The notes under the pieces are model-generated. The model was not told the DNA's origin, did no database searches, and saw nothing but the letters and a program-made list of their open reading frames with translations. From positions 124,001 to 188,000 of the forward strand of contig NZ_FAOZ01000003.1 of the NCBI RefSeq assembly GCF_001536285.1: a DNA stretch of 64,000 nt. Direction: 5' to 3'. Position 1 is the stretch's first letter; each line of letters starts with the position of its first letter. The DNA comes from Parafrankia irregularis. GTDB lineage: Bacteria > Actinomycetota > Actinomycetes > Frankiales > Frankiaceae. The position numbers and the translations under genes were made by a program. This document shows, one piece after another, positions 1 to 8,753 of the stretch.

Positions 1-1
1 C

Positions 2-1786
2 TCCGGCGCCCCTGACTTCAACGTCGAGCTTGCGGCAGCCCGCGGGCATCCCGTCGAGCTGGCGCAGGACGGCGTGTCGGTCCTGGTCACCGATCTGCGG
101 ACCGGAGTCGTCAGCCGTATCGACCCGGCGACGATGGACCTCGCCTCCCGGCAATTCGGGCCGGCGGGGGCCGACGGCTCCACCGGTGCGGTGCGGGTGG
201 TGGCCCGGGACGAGCTCGCCTTCGTGATCGAGACCGACAGTGGCCTGGTGACCCGGATCGACCCACGAACCCTCGACATCATCGGCGAGCAGATCTCCGT
301 CGGAGCGCGCGTCACCGGGGCCGGCATCGACGCGGACGGTGTGCTCTGGGTGGTGGTCGCCGAACGCGGCGAGGCCGTTGCGATCAGGGATGGCCGGCGG
401 CTGGCCACGGTGCCGGTCGCCGCGCCACGTTCCACGTTGGGCCTGACCATCGCCGGCGGGCAGCCTGTGGTCATCGACGCGACCTCACCCGCGCTGGTGC
501 CGGTCACTGCCACCGGCGCCCACCCGGCGGTCAGCCTCCCGGCACCTGCGGGCGGCAACCGCCGTCTGCTGGTGGCCCCGACGATCGAGGGACGTGTCGT
601 CCCGGTCCTGGTGGAGGGCACCGGCACCGTGCTGCTCGTCGACCTGGACGCGCACGACGGCGACGGATCGACGCAGCAGGTACAGCTGGCCGGGCAGCGA
701 CCGTCGCCGGACCTCGGCGCCCCGGTCATCGAGGCCGGCCGGTTGTACGTGCCGGACAACGGCACCGGCCGCGTTCTCGTCTACGACCGGTCAGCGGGAC
801 GATTCGAAGCTCCGATCCAGCTCGCCGGCGACGCGGGCATGGTGACGTTGTTCGTCCGCAACGGCACCGTGTGGGCGAACAACACCGACGGGACGAGCGC
901 TGTCGCGGTCGACCCGGACGGCCGCCGCCGTGACGTCGACAAGTACGCCCCGGACCTGGCGGTGCCGGTGGCGAACGCCAGCACGAGCGCCCCGCCGCCG
1001 GTCGTTGTGCCGTCCGCGCCCGGACAGCAGATCCCGCCGACCGTCCGCCCGAGCCGCGCCGCCAGGCCGACCGTGCCCGCACGCACCCAGCCCGGTGCCG
1101 CCCCCAATCCGGTACCCGGTACAGGCCAGCCGCCGACGACCGCGGCCCCGCCTCGGCCACCGGACACGGCTACGGTGCCGTCGGTGATCGCCACGTTGCC
1201 GCCCACGACAACGCCGGCGGCCGTGCCTGGCCAGCCGTCCATCACCGCGGGCTCCGCGTCCGGAGCCGTCATCTTCACGGTGGCCGCGGGTGCCGGCGGG
1301 CCTGCCACCACGTTCACCGTGAGCACGAGCCTGGGTACGAACGAGACGCTGCAGGGCTCAGGGAGCCTTTCCGTGCCGACGACCGGCTGCCAGACCGTCT
1401 CCGCGACGGCGACCGCCACCGGGCCGGGTGGTACATCCACCTCCTCGACACCGGCGCAGGCGCTGGGCTGCGTCCCACCCGGACCGGTGCGAAATCTCGA
1501 CGTGGTCGGGGTCGGCCTGGGGACCGACGATCCGAAGCGGAGAATCACCTGGCAGCCGCCACTCGACGACGGCGGTGGGCCCCTTGAGTACGTCGTCACC
1601 ATCACGAACTTCGGCAACCCGGGTGAGTACCCGCCGGAGACCTACACCACGACCGGACTCGTATTGGACGTCGTCGGCTACACCGGCGGTACGGACACCT
1701 GCGCATCGTGCCAGGACTTCACAGTCCAGGCACGGAACGCGGCGGGTACCGGGGCGGGCCAGACCAACAGAGCGCGTTCCGAGTGA
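2..1786 (+). CDS. Fibronectin type III domain protein, 5' end truncated by window edge
   Basis: The frame is open back to base 2, so the gene begins outside the window; 594 residues are visible. The N-terminal ~300 residues read as repeated short beta segments (IDPxTxxxxG..., VLVYDRSAGRFEAP), like a beta-propeller or NHL-type fold. A Pro/Thr-rich linker follows (about residues 325-405), then two Ig/FN3-like beta domains; the last begins PPGPVRNLDVVGVG and has a WQPP...EYVVTITN core. A cysteine pair (CASC) lies in the terminal domain. Such Pro-linker plus FN3 proteins are usually secreted or surface-exposed in actinomycetes, but the N-terminus that would carry a signal or TM segment is not visible. 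The exact role is unknown. It points toward the PhzE-like gene, leaving an 18-bp gap with no obvious terminator. Confidence 0.75.
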   Translation, partial: SGAPDFNVELAAARGHPVELAQDGVSVLVTDLRTGVVSRIDPATMDLASRQFGPAGADGSTGAVRVVARDELAFVIETDSGLVTRIDPRTLDIIGEQISVGARVTGAGIDADGVLWVVVAERGEAVAIRDGRRLATVPVAAPRSTLGLTIAGGQPVVIDATSPALVPVTATGAHPAVSLPAPAGGNRRLLVAPTIEGRVVPVLVEGTGTVLLVDLDAHDGDGSTQQVQLAGQRPSPDLGAPVIEAGRLYVPDNGTGRVLVYDRSAGRFEAPIQLAGDAGMVTLFVRNGTVWANNTDGTSAVAVDPDGRRRDVDKYAPDLAVPVANASTSAPPPVVVPSAPGQQIPPTVRPSRAARPTVPARTQPGAAPNPVPGTGQPPTTAAPPRPPDTATVPSVIATLPPTTTPAAVPGQPSITAGSASGAVIFTVAAGAGGPATTFTVSTSLGTNETLQGSGSLSVPTTGCQTVSATATATGPGGTSTSSTPAQALGCVPPGPVRNLDVVGVGLGTDDPKRRITWQPPLDDGGGPLEYVVTITNFGNPGEYPPETYTTTGLVLDVVGYTGGTDTCASCQDFTVQARNAAGTGAGQTNRARSE

Positions 1787-1804
1787 CCTCCGCCGTCCTT
1801 ACTG

Positions 1805-3829
1805 TCAGGGCAATGCCGGTGCGGGGGCCGTCGCGTGAGCCGCTGTCGCCGGCAGCAGCTCGCCCAGGACTTCGCGCAGCAGATCGAAGCCGTCCTCGCT
1901 GAGCACCGACTCGGGATGGAACTGCAGGCCGGCGAATCCCGGCCCGCGCAGCGCGTGGACCGCGGCGCCGGGCCCGTCGGGATGTTCGTCGGTGTCCCGG
2001 TCGAGTTCGACGGTGCCGTACGGGGTGGCGAGCTGGCTGTGCGCGGCGACGGCGGTGAACGTCGAGTAGAAGCCGACCCGGCGCCGCTGCCCGAAGACGT
2101 CGATCTCCCGGGTCAGCCCCTGGCAGGTCTGCTCCCACCGGCGCAGGCGCAGCCCGAGCAGGTCGGCGAGGATCTGGTGTCCCAGGCAGACGGCGAGCAG
2201 TGGCTGGCGGCGGTCCAGCGCCGCGGTGACGAGCGAACGCAGCGTCGTCATGCGCCGGTCGTCGCGCACGGTCGGGTCACCGGGGCCGGGGCCCGCGACC
2301 AGCAGGTCGAAGCCCTTGGTGTCCCCGACCTCGTCCCAGCCGCGCACCGTCACCGCCAGGCCGAGGCCGCGCAGCTGGTGCGCGAGCATGCCGCTGAACG
2401 CGTCCTCGCCGTCGGCGATCAGCGCCGATCGGCCGTCGAGCGCGGACCGGGTGCGCGCGCCGGTGCCACGGTCACGCAGCCAGAAGCGGGCCAGCCGCTC
2501 GGTGCGGGCCGCGAGCGCGGTCACGATCAGCGGATCGTCCGCGAGCGACGGCGCCTCGAACGACGGCGCCTCGAACGACGGTGCCGCGGGCGACAACACT
2601 GCCGGCGACGGCGGCACCGCGGAACCGGGCAGCCCCGAGCGCCGTGGCTGGGGCTGGGGACGTACGCCGAGGGCCGCGAGTATCCCGGCTGCCTTGGTGT
2701 GCGTCTCCGCGGTCTCGCCGGCGGGAGTGGAGTGACGGACCAGGGTGGCGCCGACCGGCACCCGCAGTTCACCGGTGGGTGAGATCTCCGCGGTGCGGAT
2801 CAGGATCGGCGCGTCGAGGGTCTGGCAGCCGGCGTCGTCCCGGCCGAACAGGGCCAGCACACCCGCGTAGTACCTGCGGCCACGCCGCTCGTGCCGGGCG
2901 ATCACCCGGGCCGCGTTCTCCAGCGGACTGCCGGTGACCGTCGGCGCGAACATCGTCTCCCGCAGGACGTCGCGCACGTCGAGGTGGCCCCGGCCGACCA
3001 GCAGGTACTCGGTGTGGACGAGGTTCGCCATCTCCTTCAGATACGGCCCCAGCACCTGACCGCCGGCCTCGGCGACCCGGGCCATCATCTTCAGCTCCTC
3101 GTCGAGGACCATGTGCAGCTCGTCGATCTCCTTGCGGTCGGCCAGGAAGCTCAGCAGCGCGTCCCGGTCGGGGCCGGTGGCGGGCAGCCGGTGGGTTCCG
3201 GAGATCGGGTTCATCATGACGAGTCCGTCCGACACGCTGACGTGGCGTTCGGGGGTGGCCCCGACCAGCACCCGGGTTCCGGTGTGGACGACGAACGTCC
3301 AGTAGGTGCCCCGTTCGCCGACGAGCAGCCGGTGCAGCACCGCGAGCGCCGCGGCCAGCGGCGGGCCGGCGATGGAGGCGGTGTAGGTGCGGTGGATGAC
3401 GAAGTTGGAGCCCTCGCCCTGCCCGATCTCGTCGCGCAGCACCGCCGCGACCGTGCGCGCGTACTCGTCGTCGTCGATGTCGAATCCGCCGCCCGCGCAG
3501 ACGACGTCCCGCTCGGGCAGGCCGCTCAGGGCATGCAGGGCGGCTGGCAGGGCGACCTGTTCGGAGCCGCCGATGCGCAGGCATTCCAGCGGGGTGCCGT
3601 CGTCGACGCAGGTGAAGCCCCGTTCGGCGAGCTGCCGGTAGGGGACGAGGGCCAGTACCTGCGGCCCGGCCGGGGCCGGTGGCAGGTCGATGTCGGCGAT
3701 GTGGGTGACGGTCTCGACCGTTCCGGTGAGCACGTCCAGGTGGTCGGCGCCTTCGCGGCGGATCAACGCGAACGGGCCGGGATCGCGGCCGGCGGCGAGT
3801 GCCGCGAGCAGATCGTGGAGCAGGGGCAT
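1805..3829 (-). CDS. PhzE-like fused chorismate aminotransferase (anthranilate/ADIC synthase family)
   Basis: A single chain of about 674 aa joins a TrpE-like chorismate-binding domain (about residues 1-420) to a TrpG-like glutamine amidotransferase (about 480-665). Chorismate-side motifs seen are PISGTH, DEELKMM, LVHTEYLLVG and APTVTGSP. The amidotransferase has the Cys nucleophile in AVCLGHQ and the His/Glu pair in LQFHPES. Fused enzymes of this layout make anthranilate or 2-amino-2-deoxyisochorismate (ADIC) from chorismate and glutamine for secondary metabolism. The frame can extend to 3970, but ATG at 3829 follows an AGGACA-type ribosome site and gives the normal family start; the extra 47 residues are low-complexity Arg/Pro. 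It is transcribed divergently from the BlaI-type gene. It may feed an aryl unit to the neighbouring NRPS, but no aryl-AMP ligase is present, so that link is inference. Confidence 0.85.
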   Translation of the reverse strand: MPLLHDLLAALAAGRDPGPFALIRREGADHLDVLTGTVETVTHIADIDLPPAPAGPQVLALVPYRQLAERGFTCVDDGTPLECLRIGGSEQVALPAALHALSGLPERDVVCAGGGFDIDDDEYARTVAAVLRDEIGQGEGSNFVIHRTYTASIAGPPLAAALAVLHRLLVGERGTYWTFVVHTGTRVLVGATPERHVSVSDGLVMMNPISGTHRLPATGPDRDALLSFLADRKEIDELHMVLDEELKMMARVAEAGGQVLGPYLKEMANLVHTEYLLVGRGHLDVRDVLRETMFAPTVTGSPLENAARVIARHERRGRRYYAGVLALFGRDDAGCQTLDAPILIRTAEISPTGELRVPVGATLVRHSTPAGETAETHTKAAGILAALGVRPQPQPRRSGLPGSAVPPSPAVLSPAAPSFEAPSFEAPSLADDPLIVTALAARTERLARFWLRDRGTGARTRSALDGRSALIADGEDAFSGMLAHQLRGLGLAVTVRGWDEVGDTKGFDLLVAGPGPGDPTVRDDRRMTTLRSLVTAALDRRQPLLAVCLGHQILADLLGLRLRRWEQTCQGLTREIDVFGQRRRVGFYSTFTAVAAHSQLATPYGTVELDRDTDEHPDGPGAAVHALRGPGFAGLQFHPESVLSEDGFDLLREVLGELLPATAAHATAPAPALP

Positions 3830-3991
3830 CGTCGTGTCCTCGGTGGCCGGGGGCCGCCGCGACCGGGCAGCCCGCCCGCGATGAGGAGACGACGGCGGCC
3901 GCCGGAGCGGCGGCCGCGTGAAGGGAGCTACGCGCGAAGAAGGTGGGCCGCCACCGGGGCGGGCCACCACAGGTTCGTCATCGAGCGCACG

Positions 3992-4006
3992 CGCCTACTA
4001 TAGGCG
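3992..4006. promoter_or_regulatory. Inverted repeat CGCCTA-CTA-TAGGCG in divergent promoter region
   Basis: A perfect 6-bp inverted repeat with a 3-bp centre lies in the 367-bp gap between the PhzE-like gene (-) and the BlaI-like gene (+). On the minus strand it contains TATAGT, a good -10 for the PhzE-like gene; on the plus strand TACTAT is a possible -10. Position and symmetry suit an operator for the adjacent BlaI-type repressor, but it does not clearly match the classical TACA/TGTA BlaI site. The rest of the gap holds only a GC-rich hairpin (3893-3918) in the PhzE-side leader. Confidence 0.35.
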
Positions 4007-4196
4007 ACCGCGACGGCGCCGCGGCGGACACCCGCCCGGCGCCACCCGACGGCGCTGCCGGGCTCCTCCACGGGCCGGGTCGGCCCAGGCCTGACCGCGG
4101 CCGACGGCACCGCCGGCCGACAGCTTCTTTGCCCGGCCGCAACCGTGTGGACGTGGAAAACTACGATGATCGGCGCGACCCGCGGAGGTGATGACC

Positions 4197-4589
4197 ATGA
4201 TGATGGCCGGCGACCGGCGCCCCCCGGGCGACCTGGAGCGCACCGTCATGGAGACCCTCCGCTCGGCCGCCCGGCCGCTGACACCACGTGAGGTGCAGAA
4301 CCTGCTCGGCGGTGATCTCGCCTACACGACAGTGCTCACCATCCTCACCCGGCTGTACGACAAGGGCCTGCTGGATCGGCAGCGGGTGGGCCGTGCGCAC
4401 GCCTACAGCCCCGTCACCGACGAGGCCGGCATGACCGTCCGGCGGCTCCACCAGGTGCTGGACGAGGCACCGGGCCGGGAGATCGTGCTGGCCCGGTTCC
4501 TCGGTTCGCTCTCCCGTCGGGACGGCCAGCTCGTGCGGGAGATGCTTCGCGAGCTCGACGCCCGTCAGGCACCCGACGAGGGCGACTGA
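4197..4589 (+). CDS. BlaI/MecI/CopY-family winged-helix repressor
   Basis: About 130 aa. The N-terminal winged helix is visible (LERTVMETLRSAARPLTPREV, then AYTTVLTILTRLYDKGLLDR) with the conserved RxGRAHAY wing, followed by a short C-terminal dimerisation helix bundle. The family binds promoter dyads as a dimer and is usually released by proteolysis through a partner M56 membrane peptidase. The frame opens at GTG 4188 (reads MMTMMM); ATG 4197 is preferred because GGAGG at 4184-4188 is then 8 nt away. A cognate M56 gene is not adjacent: the only one in the window is at 35803-36744, across the siderophore operon. The gene converges on the FecCD gene with a gap of 21 bp. Confidence 0.85.
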   Translation: MMMAGDRRPPGDLERTVMETLRSAARPLTPREVQNLLGGDLAYTTVLTILTRLYDKGLLDRQRVGRAHAYSPVTDEAGMTVRRLHQVLDEAPGREIVLARFLGSLSRRDGQLVREMLRELDARQAPDEGD

Positions 4590-4610
4590 CGGGCGTCGAA
4601 CCAGGTCCGG

Positions 4611-5699
4611 TTAGGCCCGGCCGCCCAACCGCAGCTCGCGGCTGAGCAGCCAGATCAGGTAGACCCCGCCGATCGCGCCGGTGCTGAGCCCGACCGGCAT
4701 CTGGATCGGGTGGAGCAGCCGCTGCCCGGCGAGGTCGGCACTCGTCACGATGAGCGCGCCCATGAGGGCGGCCGGCAGGAACACCGGCGCCCCGGTGCCC
4801 ACCAGCCGGCGGGTGATCTGTGGCGCGGCCAGCGCGACGAAGGCGATCGGGCCGGCCGCGGCGGTGGCGACGGCTGTCAGCGCCACCCCGCACACGACCA
4901 GGCAGAGCCGCACCCGCTCGACCCCGATGCCCAGCGAGAGCGCCAGGTCGTCGCCCAGCTCCATGACGGCGAGCTGCCGGGAGAGCAGCAGCGCGATCGG
5001 AAGCAGGACGGCGAGCGCGGCCCACAGCGGCCCGACGTAGTCCCAGCCGCGGCCGTTCACGCTGCCCACCAGCCAGCGCTGGGCGTCCTGGGCGTCCTCG
5101 AGCGCGGCCCGGCTGAGCAGGAACGAGTTGGCGGACTCCGCGACTGCCGACACCCCGAGGCCGACCAGGATCAGCCGGTTTCCCTGCACGCCGCGACGGT
5201 AGGCGAGCGCGTACACCACCAGCGCCGCGACCAGCCCGCCGAGCAGGGCCCCGGCCGGGACGCCGACCGGGCTGTCCGGGAAGACCAGGATGACCAGAAG
5301 CGCACCGGTCGCCGAGCAGGTGGTGAACCCGATGACGTCGGGGCTGCCCAGCGGGTTGCGGGCCAGGCTCTGGAAGATCCCGCCGGACACCGCGAGGGCC
5401 GCGCCCACTCCGATCGCGACCAGCAGCCGGGGCATCCGGAATCGGTGCACGACGGTCTCCAGCCCTCGTGGGCCGTCACCGAACACCGTGCGGACGACCT
5501 GGGCGGGTGACGCCGGGTAGTCGCCGGTCAGCAGCAGACACAGGGACACCAGGAGCAACAGGGCGGTCAGCACGGCCCCGACGACCACCGTCCGTGGGCG
5601 CACCCGGGCCGAGACCCGCCCGTCCAGGATCCGCAGCACCCGCCCCGGGACCTGTGACCCGGCCGGGTGGACGGCCGGCGCCGCCACCGGCCCGGTCAC
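4611..5699 (-). CDS. Iron-siderophore ABC transporter permease, FecCD family (second)
   Basis: About 362 aa, a multi-spanning integral membrane protein of the BtuC/FecCD type. Landmarks are RMPRLLVAIGVGAALAVSGGIFQSLARNPLGSPDVIGF, read here in pieces (the RLLVAIGVGAAL and ARNPLGSPDVIG signatures), GVALTAVATAAAGPIAFVAL and the HPIQMPVGLSTGAIGG end. It forms the membrane channel, with its FecCD partner, for import of ferric siderophore across the inner membrane. GTG 5699 overlaps the stop of the upstream permease (GTGA), giving translational coupling; a longer in-frame extension is a shadow of that gene. It is the last gene of the operon. No ATPase (FecE/FepC type) follows, so the pair must borrow one encoded elsewhere. 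Confidence 0.92.
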   Translation of the reverse strand: MTGPVAAPAVHPAGSQVPGRVLRILDGRVSARVRPRTVVVGAVLTALLLLVSLCLLLTGDYPASPAQVVRTVFGDGPRGLETVVHRFRMPRLLVAIGVGAALAVSGGIFQSLARNPLGSPDVIGFTTCSATGALLVILVFPDSPVGVPAGALLGGLVAALVVYALAYRRGVQGNRLILVGLGVSAVAESANSFLLSRAALEDAQDAQRWLVGSVNGRGWDYVGPLWAALAVLLPIALLLSRQLAVMELGDDLALSLGIGVERVRLCLVVCGVALTAVATAAAGPIAFVALAAPQITRRLVGTGAPVFLPAALMGALIVTSADLAGQRLLHPIQMPVGLSTGAIGGVYLIWLLSRELRLGGRA

Positions 5700-6742
5700 A
5701 GGGCCACCATCCGGCGGCGGCACAGGAAGACGAACACCGGGGCGCCGAGGAACGCCGTGACGATCCCTACCTCGAGCTCGCCCGGAGCGACCAGCACCCG
5801 GCCGGTCACATCGGCGAGCAGCACGAGCAGCGGGGCGAGGACGGCGGAGTAGGGCATCACCCACCGGTTGTCCGGCCCGGTGATCAACCGGGCCATGTGC
5901 GGCACGGCGAGCCCGACGAAGCCGATCGGCCCGGCGATCGCCGTCGCGCCGCCGCACAGCAGCGTCACCGCGAGCGCGCCCCGCAGGCGGACGCTGCCGG
6001 CCCGGACCCCGAGCGCCCGGCCGGCGTCCTCGCCCAGCGCGAGCGCGTTCAGACCTCGGCCCAGCCCGACCGCGAGCACCACCCCCACCAGGATGAACGG
6101 CCCGAGCTGCCACACCAGGTCCAGCCCGCGGCCGGCGAGCGACCCGACCACCCAGAAGCGCCAGCGGTCGAACGTCTGCCCGTCGATGATCAGGATCGAC
6201 CCGACGAAGGCGCTCAGCGCGGCGCTGACCGCCGCGCCGGCCAGCACCATCCGGTCCGGCGAGGTCACCCGGCCCAGTGAGCCCAGCAGGTAGACCAGCG
6301 TGGACGTCGCCGCCGCGCCACCGAGGGCGAACCAGACGTACCCGGTGGGCGAGGTGATCCCCAGCAGGGCGATCGCGACGACCACGGCCATCGCGGCGCC
6401 CATGTCCACGCCGAGCAGGCCCGGGTCGGCCAGCGGGTTGCGGGTCAGCGCCTGCATGAGCGCGCCGGCGAGCCCCAGCGCCATCCCGACGCCGACACCG
6501 AGGATCGTGCGGGGCAGCCGCAGCTCCCGCACGATGTAGGCGTCCTCGCTGCCGTCGTCGTGGCCCAGCGCGCTCCAGACGGTGCCCAGGTCGATGTGCC
6601 GGGCCCCGACGGTGAGGCTGAGCACGACCGCCCCACCCAACGCCAGCACGGCCACGACCAGCCCGAGGCCACGCACATCCGGGCGGACCCGGGCCGTCCC
6701 GGCTGTCCCGGCTGTCCCGGCAGCCACCGCCTCAACTGCCAT
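5696..6742 (-). CDS. Iron-siderophore ABC transporter permease, FecCD family (first)
   Basis: About 348 aa with roughly nine to ten hydrophobic segments. FecCD signatures are ELRLPRTILGVGVGMALG, ALMQALTRNPLADPGLLG, AIAGPIGFVGLAVPHMAR and GELEVGIVTAFLGAPVF. The start is ATG 6742, with GGAG 7 nt upstream; the frame extends to 6784 without support. It overlaps the end of the upstream ABC exporter by 11 bp and is coupled by GTGA to the second permease. It should form a heterodimeric channel with that protein and be fed by the Tat lipoprotein encoded at 11484-12527. Substrate (the ferric product of the adjacent NRPSs) is inferred from context. Confidence 0.92.
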   Translation of the reverse strand: MAVEAVAAGTAGTAGTARVRPDVRGLGLVVAVLALGGAVVLSLTVGARHIDLGTVWSALGHDDGSEDAYIVRELRLPRTILGVGVGMALGLAGALMQALTRNPLADPGLLGVDMGAAMAVVVAIALLGITSPTGYVWFALGGAAATSTLVYLLGSLGRVTSPDRMVLAGAAVSAALSAFVGSILIIDGQTFDRWRFWVVGSLAGRGLDLVWQLGPFILVGVVLAVGLGRGLNALALGEDAGRALGVRAGSVRLRGALAVTLLCGGATAIAGPIGFVGLAVPHMARLITGPDNRWVMPYSAVLAPLLVLLADVTGRVLVAPGELEVGIVTAFLGAPVFVFLCRRRMVAL

Positions 6743-8753
6743 CTGCTCCACTCCGCTCCGCCGGCGTGCCGGCCTCGGCCCCAACCTGCCCGTCGGCCCC
6801 GCCGCCCTCCGCCGCGGTGGGACCGTCGCCGCTCTCCGCCGCGGCGGCCGCGCCCCCGACGTCCACCGCGGTGGGCCCGCCGCCGATCCGGGTGGCCGAC
6901 CACGTTCGCCACAGCCGCGCGTACCGGCCGGCGGTGGCGACCAGCTCGTCGTGCGTCCCGCGTTCGACGACCTGGCCGTCGTCGACGACGAGGATCAGGT
7001 CGGCCGCCGCCGCCTGGCTGAGGCGGTGCGCGACGACGATCGAGGTCCGGCCGCGCAGCACCCGGCGCGCCGCGGCGTCCAACAGGCGCGCGCCGCTGCT
7101 GCCCGCCTCCGCCGTCGCCTCGTCGAGGATGGCCACCGCGGGATCCACCAGTGCCAGCCGGGCCAGCGCCAGGTGCTGGGACCGGGCCGGGTCCAGCTCA
7201 AGCGCGCCGTCGCCGACGACCGTGTCGAGTCCGTCCGGCAGGCCGCGGACCCAGTCGGCGATGCCGGCGGTGTCCAGCGCTGCCCACAGCTGACCGGTGC
7301 TGGCCCGGGGAGCGGCCAGGAGCAGGTCGTCCGCGAGGGTGCCGGCGAACACGTGGACCTCCTGGGTGACCAGCGCGATCGCGGCCCGGCGCTGCGCCGG
7401 GTCCAGCTCCGCCACCGGCACACCGCCGAGCCGGACCACCCCGCCGGTCGGCGTGTGCACGCCCGCGACCAGCTTGGCGAGCGTCGTCTTGCCGCCCCCG
7501 CTGGTGCCGACCAGCGCGACGGAGCCGCCCGCGGGGATGTCGAAGCTCACCCCGCGCAGCACCTCCTGCCCTGGGCGGTAGGAGAACCTCAGCTCGCGCA
7601 CCATGACCGCCCCGTCGGCCGGGGCGGCCACCGCCACCGGCCGCGGTGGCGGTGGAAGTTCGATCACGCCGACGAGCCGGGCGAGGCTCGCGGTGGCGGA
7701 CTGGAGGGTGTCCAGGAGGAACAGCACCGAGTTGACCGGGCCGAAGACGGCGGCGAAGTACAGTGCCGCGGCGCTCGCCGCGCCGATGGTCACCTCGCCG
7801 GCGTCGACGAGCAGGTACCCCGTCACCAGCACGGCGGACAGGCCGGCCGCCTCGGCGATGTTGAGCCGGCCGAAGAAGCGGGTCTGCAGGCGGGTGACCG
7901 TGACCACCGCCGCGACGGTGCGGTCGACCCGGCGCGCGACCCGGGCGAGATGGTCGTCGGCGATCCCGAACGCCCGCACGGTGCGCATCCCGCCGACCGT
8001 CTCCAGCAGCTGCTGCTGCTCACCCCCGGACGCGCGGCGGCGCTCCCCGTACACCGGGCCGGAGCGCCGCAGGTACCAGCGTGCGGTGGCGGCCTGGATC
8101 GGCACGCAGACCAGCGCCGCAGCGGCGAAACGCCAGTCGAGGGCGGTGAGGCCGACCAGGGTCAGCGCGAGGGTCAGCGCCGACTGCGCGAACTCCGGCA
8201 CCGGGCCCCGGACAGCCTCGCTGATCATCGCGATGTCCTCGGTGATCCGGGAGGACAGGTCGCCCGAGCCGCCGCGCTCGACACGTTCCAGCGGCAGGTC
8301 GAGGGCCCGGTCGACGAACGCCTCCCGGATCGTCGCCAGCACCTGCTCGCCCAGTCGGGCCACCGCCGTGAGCCCGCAGAAGGCGAGCAGTCCCTGTGCC
8401 ACGGCCGCGACGACCAGCGCCAGCACCGGCCCGTCGACGCCGGCGGAGTCCCCGGCGGCGGCCCGGTCGACGACCCGGCCGAGCAGCGGCGCGGTGAGCA
8501 GACCGCAGCCGGCCGCGGCGATCAGGCAGACCGCCGCGAGCACCGCCCGGCGCCGGTGGGCACCCAGCAGCGCCCGCACCGCCGTGCGGGTGGCCCGGGC
8601 ATCCGCCACCGGCAGCAGCTCCGCCGGCGCCTGCTCCCCTGCCACGCCGGTCATGCCCGCCGCCACCGACCCGCCATCCGGCACCGCCACGGGCCCCGGC
8701 ACGGACCCGGGCACCGGCACCGGCACCGCGGCGTCGTCCACGGGCGCGCTCAC
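6732..8753 (-). CDS. Half-ABC exporter with intact Walker A but degenerate signature motif
   Basis: About 673 aa: an N-terminal Pro/Val-rich tail, a six-helix type I exporter domain (about residues 70-345), an ATPase domain (about 370-600), and an Ala/Gly-rich C-terminal tail. Walker A is LVGTSGGGKTTL, the Q-loop VTQEVHVF, Walker B VAILDEATAE and the H-loop VVAHRLSQ. The ABC signature, normally LSGGQ, reads ELDPARSQ. It starts with GTG overlapping the stop of the partner half-transporter (GTGA), so the two should be made in equal amounts and act as a heterodimer. In siderophore loci such pairs either export the siderophore or, as in IrtAB/YbtPQ, import the iron complex. Direction cannot be decided from sequence. 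Confidence 0.9.
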   Translation of the reverse strand: MSAPVDDAAVPVPVPGSVPGPVAVPDGGSVAAGMTGVAGEQAPAELLPVADARATRTAVRALLGAHRRRAVLAAVCLIAAAGCGLLTAPLLGRVVDRAAAGDSAGVDGPVLALVVAAVAQGLLAFCGLTAVARLGEQVLATIREAFVDRALDLPLERVERGGSGDLSSRITEDIAMISEAVRGPVPEFAQSALTLALTLVGLTALDWRFAAAALVCVPIQAATARWYLRRSGPVYGERRRASGGEQQQLLETVGGMRTVRAFGIADDHLARVARRVDRTVAAVVTVTRLQTRFFGRLNIAEAAGLSAVLVTGYLLVDAGEVTIGAASAAALYFAAVFGPVNSVLFLLDTLQSATASLARLVGVIELPPPPRPVAVAAPADGAVMVRELRFSYRPGQEVLRGVSFDIPAGGSVALVGTSGGGKTTLAKLVAGVHTPTGGVVRLGGVPVAELDPAQRRAAIALVTQEVHVFAGTLADDLLLAAPRASTGQLWAALDTAGIADWVRGLPDGLDTVVGDGALELDPARSQHLALARLALVDPAVAILDEATAEAGSSGARLLDAAARRVLRGRTSIVVAHRLSQAAAADLILVVDDGQVVERGTHDELVATAGRYARLWRTWSATRIGGGPTAVDVGGAAAAAESGDGPTAAEGGGADGQVGAEAGTPAERSGADGS

